Assembly (NCBI GenBank): GCA_016711805.1
Contig: JADJSH010000001.1
Span: 124,001 to 188,000, forward strand
DNA from: Bacteroidota bacterium
GTDB lineage: Bacteria; Bacteroidota; Bacteroidia; B-17B0; Aurantibacillaceae
Direction of reading: 5' to 3'
Length of the DNA stretch: 64,000 nucleotides
Part shown: in pieces, positions 1-8,211 of the stretch
How positions within the stretch are numbered: the first letter of the stretch is position 1
How the letters are laid out: each line of letters starts with the position of its first letter
Translations under genes and position numbers: made by a program
Notes under the pieces: generated by a model
Database searches by the model: none
Told to the model about the DNA's origin: nothing
The model's input: only the letters and a program-made list of their open reading frames with translations

Positions 1-1
1 A

Positions 2-445
2 TTGTTATGGAGAGATTACTTTAGGTTTATGATGAAAAAACACCGTCATCAATTTTTTCTACAAACTGGTATTAAATCAAATGAATTAAATACCAATAAC
101 CATAACGAAGAACTACTACACAAATGGATTAACTCGCAAACTGGTAACGATTTCATTGATGCTAATATGCTTGAATTAAAACTAACGGGCTATATGAGTA
201 ATAGAGGAAGGCAAAATGTTGCAAGTTATCTTTGCAACGATTTAAAACTAGATTGGCGTTACGGAGCAGCTTATTTTGAGCAACAATTAATAGATTATGA
301 TGTGTGCAGTAACTGGGGAAACTGGGCCTATTTAGCTGGTGTTGGTAACGACCCACGAGGCAATCGCTATTTCAATATTGAAAAACAAGCAAACGATTAC
401 GATTCAAAAAAAACATATAGAAACTTATGGCTGACGAAAATTTAA
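2..445 (+). CDS. DASH-type cryptochrome/photolyase, C-terminal part (5' cut by window edge)
   Basis: The 147 visible residues are the end of the helical FAD-binding domain of a cryptochrome/photolyase. Recognisable blocks are LLWRDYFRF at the start, FIDANMLELKLTGYMSNRGR, NVASYLCNDLKLDWRYGA, DYDVCSNWGNW and GVGNDPRGNRYFN, all typical of the DASH subfamily. DASH proteins bind FAD and an antenna folate and repair cyclobutane dimers, mainly in single-stranded DNA, or act as blue-light sensors. The true start and the N-terminal antenna domain lie upstream of the window; the first visible codon, TTG, is an internal leucine. The next gene overlaps its 3' end, suggesting co-translation. The family call is strong; repair versus signalling cannot be told from this fragment. 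Confidence 0.9.
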   Translation: MLWRDYFRFMMKKHRHQFFLQTGIKSNELNTNNHNEELLHKWINSQTGNDFIDANMLELKLTGYMSNRGRQNVASYLCNDLKLDWRYGAAYFEQQLIDYDVCSNWGNWAYLAGVGNDPRGNRYFNIEKQANDYDSKKTYRNLWLTKI

Positions 446-795
446 TGTGTTACTACAGCGATCTACCTTCTCCTCTAGCTTATTTAGCATTACAAGATGA
501 AGAAGGAGAAAAAAATAAATCAACTATCCTATCTGAAAAAGATATTAATAGAATTATTGAAATGGCTTGGGAAGATAGAACTCCTTTTGAAGCGATTGAA
601 TTTCAGTTTGGATTAAGAGAAAAAGAGGTGATTGAATTTATGAGAAAGCATTCTTTACCATCGAGCTTTAAAATGTGGCGTAAGCGAATGAAATCAAGAA
701 AAACAAAACATCTGGCTTTAAGAGAAAAAAGCACTTTAAGATTTAAATGTAACCGACAAAGAGGCACAGGAAACAAAATAGCAAAACGTCGTTAA
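427..795 (+). CDS. DUF2805 / TIGR03643 family protein
   Basis: The conserved core runs from about residue 37 to 95, with RIIEMAWEDRTPFEAIEFQF followed by GLREKEVIEFMR and SSFKMWRKRM, which matches the DUF2805/TIGR03643 family. This family is small, basic at its C-terminus and of unknown function. It looks like a helix-turn-helix-like nucleic-acid binder, but that is inference. The C-terminal 30 residues are very rich in Lys and Arg. Two starts are possible: ATG at 427, overlapping the cryptochrome by 19 bases, or ATG at 445 in a TAATG stop-start overlap. The 36 residues before the core are not part of the usual family. Overlap with the cryptochrome gene indicates one transcript. Confidence 0.8.
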   Translation: MADENLMCYYSDLPSPLAYLALQDEEGEKNKSTILSEKDINRIIEMAWEDRTPFEAIEFQFGLREKEVIEFMRKHSLPSSFKMWRKRMKSRKTKHLALREKSTLRFKCNRQRGTGNKIAKRR

Positions 796-820
796 CACAA
801 AAAAATATCGTTAACTACGA

Positions 821-2557
821 TTATTTTTGATCAAACACACGGATATAAAATATAAATCCATTTTTACGATACAACTCCTTTAAATAAGGGCTAGAACTTT
901 TTATAACTTCCTCATCTAATATTTTTGCTACAAAACAGGAAGGCTTATTTGTTTGAATATCTCTCATCCAATTGGTTCGAATTAAACTGTATGAAATATC
1001 AACATTAATATTTTGACTTTCATACTCGCTACGATGTAATTTAAGATAATCTTTAAACGATTGATTACTTTCAAATGAAGGCTCCAATTCTCCATAAAAC
1101 AACGTTGCGTAACTTTTAAAGCCAATAGACTCAACACTAAATCCGTGTTTAGCACACTGTTTATAAAACTCAATCGCTGTTCGTTGAGAGTATTGTTCGA
1201 CTTTAGGTGCCACAATCATAATTAAACTGTAAACCGAAAATAGGGAACCTAAGAAAAGCAAATAAATATATTTATAGCTTCCTATCTTGATTTTAGATAA
1301 ACTAAAATGAACCAAGCCTAAAAACACGATACCTATTAACCATTCATAACCACTCCAATGTACATTGGCTTTTAAATTTTCAACTGCAAATGGATCTGCA
1401 ATTAAATCACTTGTGAGCAACCATGGTTTAAAAATTGGCACACAACCTATTAATACAAAAGCGAATCCAAGTAAAGTGCTAATGAAGACAAAAAACAAAT
1501 GGAATACTTTTTTCCAATTATACTGCGCCGCAAACAACTTTTGAATAGCATAGGTTGCTAAATAGGTTAAGGGGAAATAACACAATGATGAATAGTGTAC
1601 GATTTTAGTTTGCACTATCGAAAACAAAATTAATACTACCCAAAACAAACTCATCATCCAACGCTTACTATGTATTTGATAAGGTGTATCAGTAGCTGAT
1701 TTTTTGTGAGCCAATATTAAAAATAAAGATGAGGGAAAACAACCTAATAATAATACTACAAAATGATAAATAAATGGCCCGCCATGGTCGCTATCTTCTG
1801 TATTAAATAATCGTACTTGATAATCAATAAACTCTTTAATCACTTGTCCGTTACCTTTTAAATACATAACGGCAAACCAACTTAAGCCAGTAATTAGAAA
1901 AGCTAAGAAAAAAGCAGCCATAAATTTAAAAGACGATATTTTTTTAAATCGTCCTAATACAAAAAACAAAGTAATCGTTAAACTCACTAAAATTAAGGCG
2001 GCAGGTCCTTTTGTTAATAAGGCCAATCCTAAAAAAAATCCAGAAACAATAGCTGTTCTGTATCCAAATTTCCCTACTGGGTTATTGGTGTGTTGCAGTA
2101 AATAATATACTGCCACGTATATAAATAAATTAAACCAAGGATCGATGATGCCGCTTTTAAAAAATAAGTGAGGTAATAATGTAGACGCGTACACAAAAAC
2201 CCAGGTTAAGGCAAATTTTCGATCATTTAATTCTTTTCCTGTTTTATATAATACCATTAGTGTAATTACACCGCATAAAGCATTTGGAAATCGTGCAGCA
2301 AATTCATTGATGCCAAACACATTCATGCTCATAGCCTGCAACCAAATAAATAAAGGTGGTTTTTCCCAAAAGGGATGAAAATATAATTGAACCTCCGAAT
2401 AGTTATTAGAAACCAACATTTCGCGAGCGCACTCTGCAAAATTAACTTCATCCCAATCAAATAAAGGCATATTCCCAATAAAAGGTATATAAAGCAAACA
2501 GGCCGCTAAAAAAATAAAAGCATAAGCTTTAATATCTGTATTCAAGAGTTTAAACAC
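821..2557 (-). CDS. GT-C glycosyltransferase, ArnT/PMT-like (family 39 type)
   Basis: This 578-residue protein has about a dozen hydrophobic helices. Its first external loop carries FDWDEVNFAECAREML, the acidic motif of the GT-C fold used by ArnT and protein O-mannosyltransferases, and a later WEKPPLFIWLQA block is typical of ArnT-like proteins. Such enzymes sit in the inner membrane and transfer a sugar from a polyprenyl-phosphate donor to lipid A, protein or another lipid on the periplasmic side. The start overlaps the end of the PAP2 phosphatase gene by 8 bases, so the two are co-translated. A polyprenyl-phosphate recycling phosphatase beside a polyprenyl-sugar glycosyltransferase is a sensible pair. 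The acceptor is unknown. Confidence 0.8.
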   Translation of the reverse strand: MFKLLNTDIKAYAFIFLAACLLYIPFIGNMPLFDWDEVNFAECAREMLVSNNYSEVQLYFHPFWEKPPLFIWLQAMSMNVFGINEFAARFPNALCGVITLMVLYKTGKELNDRKFALTWVFVYASTLLPHLFFKSGIIDPWFNLFIYVAVYYLLQHTNNPVGKFGYRTAIVSGFFLGLALLTKGPAALILVSLTITLFFVLGRFKKISSFKFMAAFFLAFLITGLSWFAVMYLKGNGQVIKEFIDYQVRLFNTEDSDHGGPFIYHFVVLLLGCFPSSLFLILAHKKSATDTPYQIHSKRWMMSLFWVVLILFSIVQTKIVHYSSLCYFPLTYLATYAIQKLFAAQYNWKKVFHLFFVFISTLLGFAFVLIGCVPIFKPWLLTSDLIADPFAVENLKANVHWSGYEWLIGIVFLGLVHFSLSKIKIGSYKYIYLLFLGSLFSVYSLIMIVAPKVEQYSQRTAIEFYKQCAKHGFSVESIGFKSYATLFYGELEPSFESNQSFKDYLKLHRSEYESQNINVDISYSLIRTNWMRDIQTNKPSCFVAKILDEEVIKSSSPYLKELYRKNGFIFYIRVFDQK

Positions 2558-3218
2558 TTTTATTTTTTAATAAAGTTGATAAATTGGTATTTAAATGAGG
2601 CCATTTATTAGTAGAATAAAACACCACATAAAGTAAAATAGAAAAACATACGCCAATAATAGAGCCCACGTATACATCAATCAACCAATGTTGAGATAAA
2701 TGCACTCTACTATAGGCTGCTAAAATGGCTAGTAAAAAAAATACCATTTTCGAAAAATGATTTTTACTTACGAATAACAAACAAAAAAACAATGCAAAAG
2801 CAGATAAAGCATGGCCACTTGGAAAAGAATGAAAAGCAACTACATCAACTCCATCAACTAATTTTAATTGCTCGCGCACATAATATTGAAACACAAAATG
2901 CGGGCGAGTAACTTCATAATACACCCAATGTTTTAAAATATAAGACATAATGCCTGCTCCAGCATACGAAAACAAGATGTATAATGACACGCGTACATTT
3001 TGAAATGAAAAAGCAATCGCAATTAATACAGCAAATAAACCATCTCCTAAATGTGTAGCGTAGGCTAAAAATTGATCAACAAACGTATTACCAACATAGG
3101 TATTCATTTCTCTATGAATAGGCACTTTTCCTGCATTTAATAACACATAACCAATAATACCCAATAGTAGTAAATACAAAAGAATATAAATGATGTTATG
3201 TTTAATTAATGCTTTCAA
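2550..3218 (-). CDS. PAP2-family membrane phosphatase
   Basis: The 222-residue protein has about six membrane helices and the PAP2 active-site blocks: a lysine followed by TRP (KHWVYYEVTRP, around residue 107), FPSGHALSAF around 133 and SRVHLSQHWLIDV around 170, supplying the catalytic histidines. Family members dephosphorylate lipid phosphates such as phosphatidate or undecaprenyl pyrophosphate at the membrane surface. It is the first gene of a two-gene unit with the downstream GT-C glycosyltransferase, overlapping it by 8 bases. That context favours polyprenyl-phosphate or lipid A modification over phospholipid turnover, but this is inferred. The upstream gene on the same strand ends only 10 bases before it, so the transcript may begin further upstream. 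Confidence 0.85.
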   Translation of the reverse strand: MKALIKHNIIYILLYLLLLGIIGYVLLNAGKVPIHREMNTYVGNTFVDQFLAYATHLGDGLFAVLIAIAFSFQNVRVSLYILFSYAGAGIMSYILKHWVYYEVTRPHFVFQYYVREQLKLVDGVDVVAFHSFPSGHALSAFALFFCLLFVSKNHFSKMVFFLLAILAAYSRVHLSQHWLIDVYVGSIIGVCFSILLYVVFYSTNKWPHLNTNLSTLLKNKSV

Positions 3219-3228
3219 TTTTGTTTGC

Positions 3229-3906
3229 TTAACGAACCTGTTGTGCTGTATTCTTTTTTTCTTTTACTTCAGTTTGTTGAATTGGAGGTGTTACTTTCAC
3301 GTCTTTTTTGAATGGTTTATCTTGAGCCGCAATATCGCACATGGTTTTGATGGCTTGTTTTACAACCTTCATGACACAAACTGTTGGTTGTATGTAAATT
3401 TGTTTTACGGTACTATCTGGCATGGTAAATGACATATCGGTTGCTATACTTTTAGGCCCTTCAAACAAAAAAGGATCTTTAAAATAATCTTCTAAATGTA
3501 TGTCTTTTATGTGAATTTTTTTCTTTAATACCATCGTATATAATTCAAATACAGCATCGGTAATTTTAATTGAAATCACATTTTTTTGATCGTCATATCC
3601 AATCTTTACATGCCCTAATACTTCTGATTTATATCCAAAAGGCCCTACTTCTACTTTTGCTTCGCAGGTAAAATCGCTGCTATCAGGTTTAAAACTAATT
3701 TTAGGATTCAGTACTTTCCAAGTATAATGGCCGTCAATAATACCAAGTACTTCATATTGACTTTTCCCTTTAATCTCGCCAATAGCCGTAAAAACCTTAT
3801 TAACGGCTCTTTCGCTCAACACAAAAGCAAAATCATTAGGGTTTTGACCTACTAAAATGGAAGAAAAATGAATTAAAAAAAGAAGAATAAGTTTCTTAAA
3901 TTGCAT
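3229..3906 (-). CDS. Hypothetical secreted protein
   Basis: I do not recognise the family. From ATG at 3906 the protein is 225 residues and opens with a clear signal peptide (MQFKKLILLFLIHFSSILVG, then Q). An in-frame ATG at 3966 would add 20 residues before the signal peptide and is unlikely. The mature part is mostly beta-rich and alternates charged and hydrophobic residues, with two late cysteines and a Lys-rich tail ending KKNTAQQVR. It is transcribed away from fah and leads into the PAP2 and glycosyltransferase genes with a 10-base gap, so it may be a periplasmic or outer-membrane part of that unit. Confidence 0.6.
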   Translation of the reverse strand: MQFKKLILLFLIHFSSILVGQNPNDFAFVLSERAVNKVFTAIGEIKGKSQYEVLGIIDGHYTWKVLNPKISFKPDSSDFTCEAKVEVGPFGYKSEVLGHVKIGYDDQKNVISIKITDAVFELYTMVLKKKIHIKDIHLEDYFKDPFLFEGPKSIATDMSFTMPDSTVKQIYIQPTVCVMKVVKQAIKTMCDIAAQDKPFKKDVKVTPPIQQTEVKEKKNTAQQVR

Positions 3907-3992
3907 GCCATAAATATATAATTTTACTATGTTTATATACCAATAAATAATACACATTAAATACAATTTTACTCTTTTTAACTTTACTAAAA

Positions 3993-5315
3993 ATGAATAT
4001 AAAAGCTAACAACCCAGCCCTTACTTCTTGGATATCTGTTGATGCTAACTCCGATTTCCCAATTCAAAACCTGCCTTTTGGCATTTATTCGGATAGTACT
4101 GTAAAGCACCATGCCTGCTCTGCTATTGGTAATTACGCTATTGATTTATATGAATTAGCTAGTCGCGGCTTTTTTTCAAAATTAAATATCGATAAAGAAG
4201 TATTTAATAAAGCGTATTTAAATGATTTTATTGAATTAGGAAAAGATGCCACTCGTGCTTTAAGAGACCGTTTATCAGAACTATTAGATAGTAATAACAA
4301 AGAATTACAAGATAATAAAGACATATTTGCTCATATTTTTAAACCGCACAATAGCGTTAAGCTTTTATTACCCGTAAAAGTGGGAGATTACACTGATTTT
4401 TACAGCAGTATTGATCATGCTACAAATATTGGAACCATGATTCGTGACCCTAAAAATGCTTTATTACAAAACTGGAAATACATTCCAGTTGGTTACCACG
4501 GACGTGCAAGCAGTATTACTGTTAGCGGAACAGATTTATACCGTCCAAAAGGACAAATGAAACCAGCAGATGCCGAAGTGCCAACTTTTGGACCTTGTAA
4601 ATTATTAGACTTTGAACTAGAAACTGCTTTTATTATTGGAAAAGCAAGTAAACTAGGAGAAAGCATTAGTACCGAAAAAGCAGACGATTATATTTTTGGA
4701 ATGGTATTATTTAATGATTGGAGCGCTAGAGATATTCAAACATGGGAATATGTGCCATTAGGACCCTTCTTATCTAAAAACTTTGCAAGTACGATTTCAC
4801 CATGGATTGTCACTCTAGATGCTTTAGAACCATTTAGAACAGAAGGTTATGTTCAAGAACCAAAAGTGTTTCCATATTTAGAATATACGGGGAATAAAAA
4901 TGTAGATATTAAATTAGAAGTAGCCATACAACCAGAAAACAGCACTGAGACTGTTATTTGTAATTCAAATTACAAATACATGTATTGGACTATGGAACAA
5001 CAATTAGCACATCACACGGTAAATGGTTGTAATGTAAATGTTGGCGATATGATGGGTAGTGGAACGATAAGCGGGCCTGACCCAAAAGAGTATGGCAGTA
5101 TGATGGAACTAAGTTGGAAAGGTACAAAGCCTTTAAAATTAAATGATGGTAGCGAGCGTAAATTTATTAATGATAACGATACTGTTATTTTAAGAGGTTA
5201 CTGTACGAATAATAAAACCCGCATTGGCTTTGGCGAATGTAAAGCCAAAGTTTACCGGCTTCTTAAAACCTTTAAATATGATAGCTTAGTTTTATTTTCA
5301 AGCAATTTGGCTTAA
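3993..5315 (+). CDS. fahA: Fumarylacetoacetase (frame altered at extreme C-terminus)
   Basis: The product hydrolyses 4-fumarylacetoacetate to fumarate and acetoacetate, the last step of tyrosine catabolism (EC 3.7.1.2). The N-terminal SH3-like domain covers about residues 1-120. The catalytic domain carries YHGRASSI, LDFELETAF, FNDWSARDIQ and GTISGPDPKEYGSMMELSW, holding the metal-binding acidic residues and active-site residues. Homologues end shortly after GFGECKAK with a short L-P-A tail. Here the frame runs on for about 20 unrelated residues (VYRLLKTFKYDSLVLF and on). One extra T at 5251-5253 would give KVLPAS and a stop at 5264-5266, so the tail is probably frameshifted. The catalytic core is intact. 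No other tyrosine-degradation gene is in the window. Confidence 0.93.
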   Translation: MNIKANNPALTSWISVDANSDFPIQNLPFGIYSDSTVKHHACSAIGNYAIDLYELASRGFFSKLNIDKEVFNKAYLNDFIELGKDATRALRDRLSELLDSNNKELQDNKDIFAHIFKPHNSVKLLLPVKVGDYTDFYSSIDHATNIGTMIRDPKNALLQNWKYIPVGYHGRASSITVSGTDLYRPKGQMKPADAEVPTFGPCKLLDFELETAFIIGKASKLGESISTEKADDYIFGMVLFNDWSARDIQTWEYVPLGPFLSKNFASTISPWIVTLDALEPFRTEGYVQEPKVFPYLEYTGNKNVDIKLEVAIQPENSTETVICNSNYKYMYWTMEQQLAHHTVNGCNVNVGDMMGSGTISGPDPKEYGSMMELSWKGTKPLKLNDGSERKFINDNDTVILRGYCTNNKTRIGFGECKAKVYRLLKTFKYDSLVLFSSNLA

Positions 5316-5343
5316 CTTTAGAAAAAATTAATCTGTTTTAAAC

Positions 5344-6114
5344 ATGAAGAAATTATTTTTACTTCTTTTTATAGGAATTGTAATTAAACAGCAAGCACAG
5401 GTAATTTCAAATACACTAAACAAAAGTGTACCATGTTGTTCTCCTCCAAATTCTACAATTTATAGAGACTCCGTTGATATAAATGGAGATAATATCAATG
5501 AAGTAAAAATTATATCTAAACGCGGGTTGGACAATATATACTATACGGCGATAGGCTCAAACAACTTACTACTTAGTGGATGTAATAATATTGGACAGCC
5601 ATTTACTTCGTTTTCATCAATAGCAGCAATGCCATCAACTCCAATAGGTTATACATGGGTGGGTTGGATTCCTAATAGTGGTTTTAAATACTTAGGTTTC
5701 AGAAAACTAAATGCTCCTGGCGATACCACTTTTGGTTGGATTAAATTGGATTTTGTTGGAAATTTATCGGGGCCATTGGATACAGTAAAAATCTTACAAT
5801 ATGCTTATAATAGTGCACCAAACGTTCACTTAGATGCTGGTCAGCTATTCTTAAATTCAGTAACTGAACTAAACTTAGAAACACAAATCTTAATTTACCC
5901 AACTATCACCAAAGGCATTTTAAATATTGAAAATAAACTTTCACAAAGTTGTAACTATCGCATCAATAATATAATTGGGAAATTAGTACAATCAGGAATA
6001 TGTGAACGAGAATCTATCTCCAATTTAGACATTTCACAATTACCATGTGGGCTTTATTTTACTACTGTAAATAATGGAAGTATTAGTAAAACCATCAAAA
6101 TAATTAAAGATTAA
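5344..6114 (+). CDS. Secreted protein with type IX secretion sorting domain
   Basis: The 256-residue protein has an N-terminal signal peptide (MKKLFLLLFIGIVIKQQAQ). Its C-terminal 75 residues fit a type A sorting domain of the type IX secretion system: ILIYPTITKGILNIEN, then a beta-sandwich pattern, and CGLYFTTVNNGSISKTIKI at the end. The protein should cross the inner membrane by Sec and be released or anchored at the cell surface. The central 150 residues (VDINGDNINEVKI, FGWIKLDF) are found in many Bacteroidota secreted proteins with no known role. The gene lies between the real fah 3' end and a second copy of that 3' end, as if part of a duplicated or inserted segment. Confidence 0.8.
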   Translation: MKKLFLLLFIGIVIKQQAQVISNTLNKSVPCCSPPNSTIYRDSVDINGDNINEVKIISKRGLDNIYYTAIGSNNLLLSGCNNIGQPFTSFSSIAAMPSTPIGYTWVGWIPNSGFKYLGFRKLNAPGDTTFGWIKLDFVGNLSGPLDTVKILQYAYNSAPNVHLDAGQLFLNSVTELNLETQILIYPTITKGILNIENKLSQSCNYRINNIIGKLVQSGICERESISNLDISQLPCGLYFTTVNNGSISKTIKIIKD

Positions 6115-6172
6115 TTAAAGTTTTAAGCCCGCAAACGATTATTAGAAGTTTTCCCAAACTAACAATTCACTT

Positions 6173-6217
6173 ATTAGCTTTGGCGAATGTAAAGCAAAGT
6201 TGTTGCCAGCGAATTAG
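6173..6217 (+). pseudogene. Duplicated remnant of the fah 3' end
   Basis: Bases 6173-6201 repeat 5223-5252 with one mismatch and one missing base. In frame the remnant reads I-S-F-G-E-C-K-A-K-L-L-P-A-N then TAG, which is the normal C-terminus of a fumarylacetoacetase. Weaker similarity may extend upstream to about 6133. No start codon or other fah sequence accompanies it. It is therefore a leftover tail from a tandem duplication, or the original tail displaced by insertion of the gene at 5344-6114. Confidence 0.75.
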
Positions 6218-6261
6218 TACTTTTAAAGATAAAATACACCCTTTAATAATAAATCAAGATT

Positions 6262-7530
6262 ATGAAAAAAACATTTTATTCAATATTTATTGTTTTATTT
6301 AGTATAATAAATATAAATGCACAGTCTTGGTTACCTGTAGGTGGTGGAACAAATGATCCGATAGGATCCATGTGTGTTTTTAATAACGAATTATATGTAG
6401 GAGGGAACTTCATATCCGCAGGTGGAATTGCAGCAAATGGCTGTGCCAAATGGAATGGCTCTAACTGGGCGGCTGTAAATTCTCCAGGTAATCAAATTCA
6501 ATGTATGATTGTATATAACAACGAACTATATGAAGGTGGAAGTATGGGATTTTCTAAATTTGATGGAATAAATTGGATTCCTTTGGATAGCAATGGACTT
6601 TTTGGGCATGTAGAACATTTAGAAATCTTCAATAATAAACTATATGTATCAGGGTCTCCAGGTTACATTTGCGAATGGAACGGATCGACCTTAAATATAA
6701 TTGGATTTGCCAGTGCCAGCGTTTTAGGATTGCGTGGTTTTAATAGTGAACTTTATGTCACAGGCTATTTTAATAACATCAATGGAGTTCCAGCAAGTGG
6801 AATTGCAAAATGGAATGGTTCTACATGGTCGGCTCTTGGAAACGGTATTCTTGGTGGCACAGCAGGTAGTATGGAAGTGTTTAACAATGAGCTTTATGTT
6901 GGTGGAGGTTTTAATGCAAGTGCAGGTAATGCTGACGATTATTTAATGAAATGGACAGGTACAAGCTGGCTACCTGTTGGGGCAAATTTTTCTGGTGGCA
7001 TTTCTGGCTTAACAGGTGTTGGAGAAATTAAATTAATAAATGGTAATCTTTATGTTGGAGGCAATTTTACTTCAGTTCATGGATTCGGGGCAAACCAAAT
7101 AGCATACACTAATAACAACACATGGTATCCTATGGGGGCTGGGTTGAACTCATACGTATATCAAGTTATAGCGTTTCAAAACTCTATCTATGCAGCGGGC
7201 TATTTTACTACCTCGGGGAGTAATCTTACTCTTCATATAGCAAAATGGGACACTCCCACAGAAATAGATCAAATAATTAAACCTATAAATAATATATATT
7301 TTTCTCCAAATCCTTTTAATATAGAAACCGTTTTGAAATCTGATTTCGGCTTACAGAACACCACACTTTCAATTTATAACCAATTAGGACAACAAATAAA
7401 AAGAATTGCACTAACCAACGATAATCAAACTAAGATTGAGAGAGGACATTTAAGCAATGGATTATATACTTATCAATTAACTCAAGAGAATAAAATAATT
7501 CAAGTCGGTAAATTGGTAATTACTGATTAA
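6262..7530 (+). CDS. Secreted beta-propeller-like protein with type IX sorting domain
   Basis: The 422-residue protein begins with a signal peptide (MKKTFYSIFIVLFSIININA). Residues 20-335 contain about seven imperfect repeats of roughly 45 residues, each with an NNELYVGGNF-like strand followed by a KWNGSTW-like strand, the pattern of a beta-propeller common in Bacteroidota surface proteins. The C-terminal 85 residues form a type A sorting domain (YFSPNPFNIET, LSIYNQLGQQIKRI, LSNGLYTYQL). Predicted location is the cell surface or medium through the type IX system. The ligand or partner is not deducible. It follows the fah-tail remnant and may be co-transcribed with the methyltransferase 36 bases downstream. 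Confidence 0.8.
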   Translation: MKKTFYSIFIVLFSIININAQSWLPVGGGTNDPIGSMCVFNNELYVGGNFISAGGIAANGCAKWNGSNWAAVNSPGNQIQCMIVYNNELYEGGSMGFSKFDGINWIPLDSNGLFGHVEHLEIFNNKLYVSGSPGYICEWNGSTLNIIGFASASVLGLRGFNSELYVTGYFNNINGVPASGIAKWNGSTWSALGNGILGGTAGSMEVFNNELYVGGGFNASAGNADDYLMKWTGTSWLPVGANFSGGISGLTGVGEIKLINGNLYVGGNFTSVHGFGANQIAYTNNNTWYPMGAGLNSYVYQVIAFQNSIYAAGYFTTSGSNLTLHIAKWDTPTEIDQIIKPINNIYFSPNPFNIETVLKSDFGLQNTTLSIYNQLGQQIKRIALTNDNQTKIERGHLSNGLYTYQLTQENKIIQVGKLVITD

Positions 7531-7566
7531 CATAATTCCAAATGATCTCAGTTATATGAAGATTAA

Positions 7567-8202
7567 ATGATTATGAATAAAAACAAACAAGCCATAGACG
7601 TTTTTAATAAACTTGCGAAAGTGTATCAAGATAAATTTATGGATGTAAGTTTATACCATGATAGTTTTGATGTGTTTTGTAGTCATATAAAAAAAGAAAA
7701 CCCAAGTGTATTAGAATTAGCTTGCGGTCCTGGTAACATTACGCAATACTTACTAAAAAAACGTCCCGATTTAAATATCTTAGGAACTGATTTAGCACCT
7801 AACATGATTGAGTTAGCAAAAATCAATAATCCTCAAGCTAATTTCCGGTTATTGGATTCGAGAGCTATTACCAGCTTAAATAAAACGTATGATGCCATTA
7901 TGTGTGGCTTTTGTTTGCCATACTTATCTAAAGAAGAAGCCATTCAATTAATTGCTGATGCTGCAAAAATTTTAGCAAAGGATGGTGTGATATACATTAG
8001 CACGATGGAAGATGATTACAACAAATCAGATTATAAAAAAGGAAGTAGTGGCGACGAACTATTTATGAACTTTCATGAAGGTGATTATTTAAGAGAAGCA
8101 TTATACACCAACGGATTCAAAAACATTGATTTAAAACGTCAAAATTATCCTACGACTGATGGTTCAAAAGTCATTGATTTAATTATCATTGCTCAGAAGT
8201 AA
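7567..8202 (+). CDS. Class I SAM-dependent methyltransferase
   Basis: The 211-residue protein has a Rossmann methyltransferase fold: motif I VLELACGPGNIT at about residue 49, an acidic residue ending the second strand (ILGTDLAPNMIELA), and a third-strand MCGFCLPYL region. These bind S-adenosylmethionine. The methyl acceptor cannot be named; small-molecule methyltransferases of this length are common. It is cytoplasmic, with no signal peptide or membrane helix. ATG at 7573 is an equally good start, two codons in. It converges with the large membrane protein gene on the other strand with only 9 bases between the stops and no obvious terminator. Confidence 0.85.
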   Translation: MIMNKNKQAIDVFNKLAKVYQDKFMDVSLYHDSFDVFCSHIKKENPSVLELACGPGNITQYLLKKRPDLNILGTDLAPNMIELAKINNPQANFRLLDSRAITSLNKTYDAIMCGFCLPYLSKEEAIQLIADAAKILAKDGVIYISTMEDDYNKSDYKKGSSGDELFMNFHEGDYLREALYTNGFKNIDLKRQNYPTTDGSKVIDLIIIAQK

Positions 8203-8211
8203 AATTAATCA

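Noticed and set aside
3906..3966. Longer secreted protein starting at 3966
   Set aside because: It would place 20 residues in front of a complete signal peptide.
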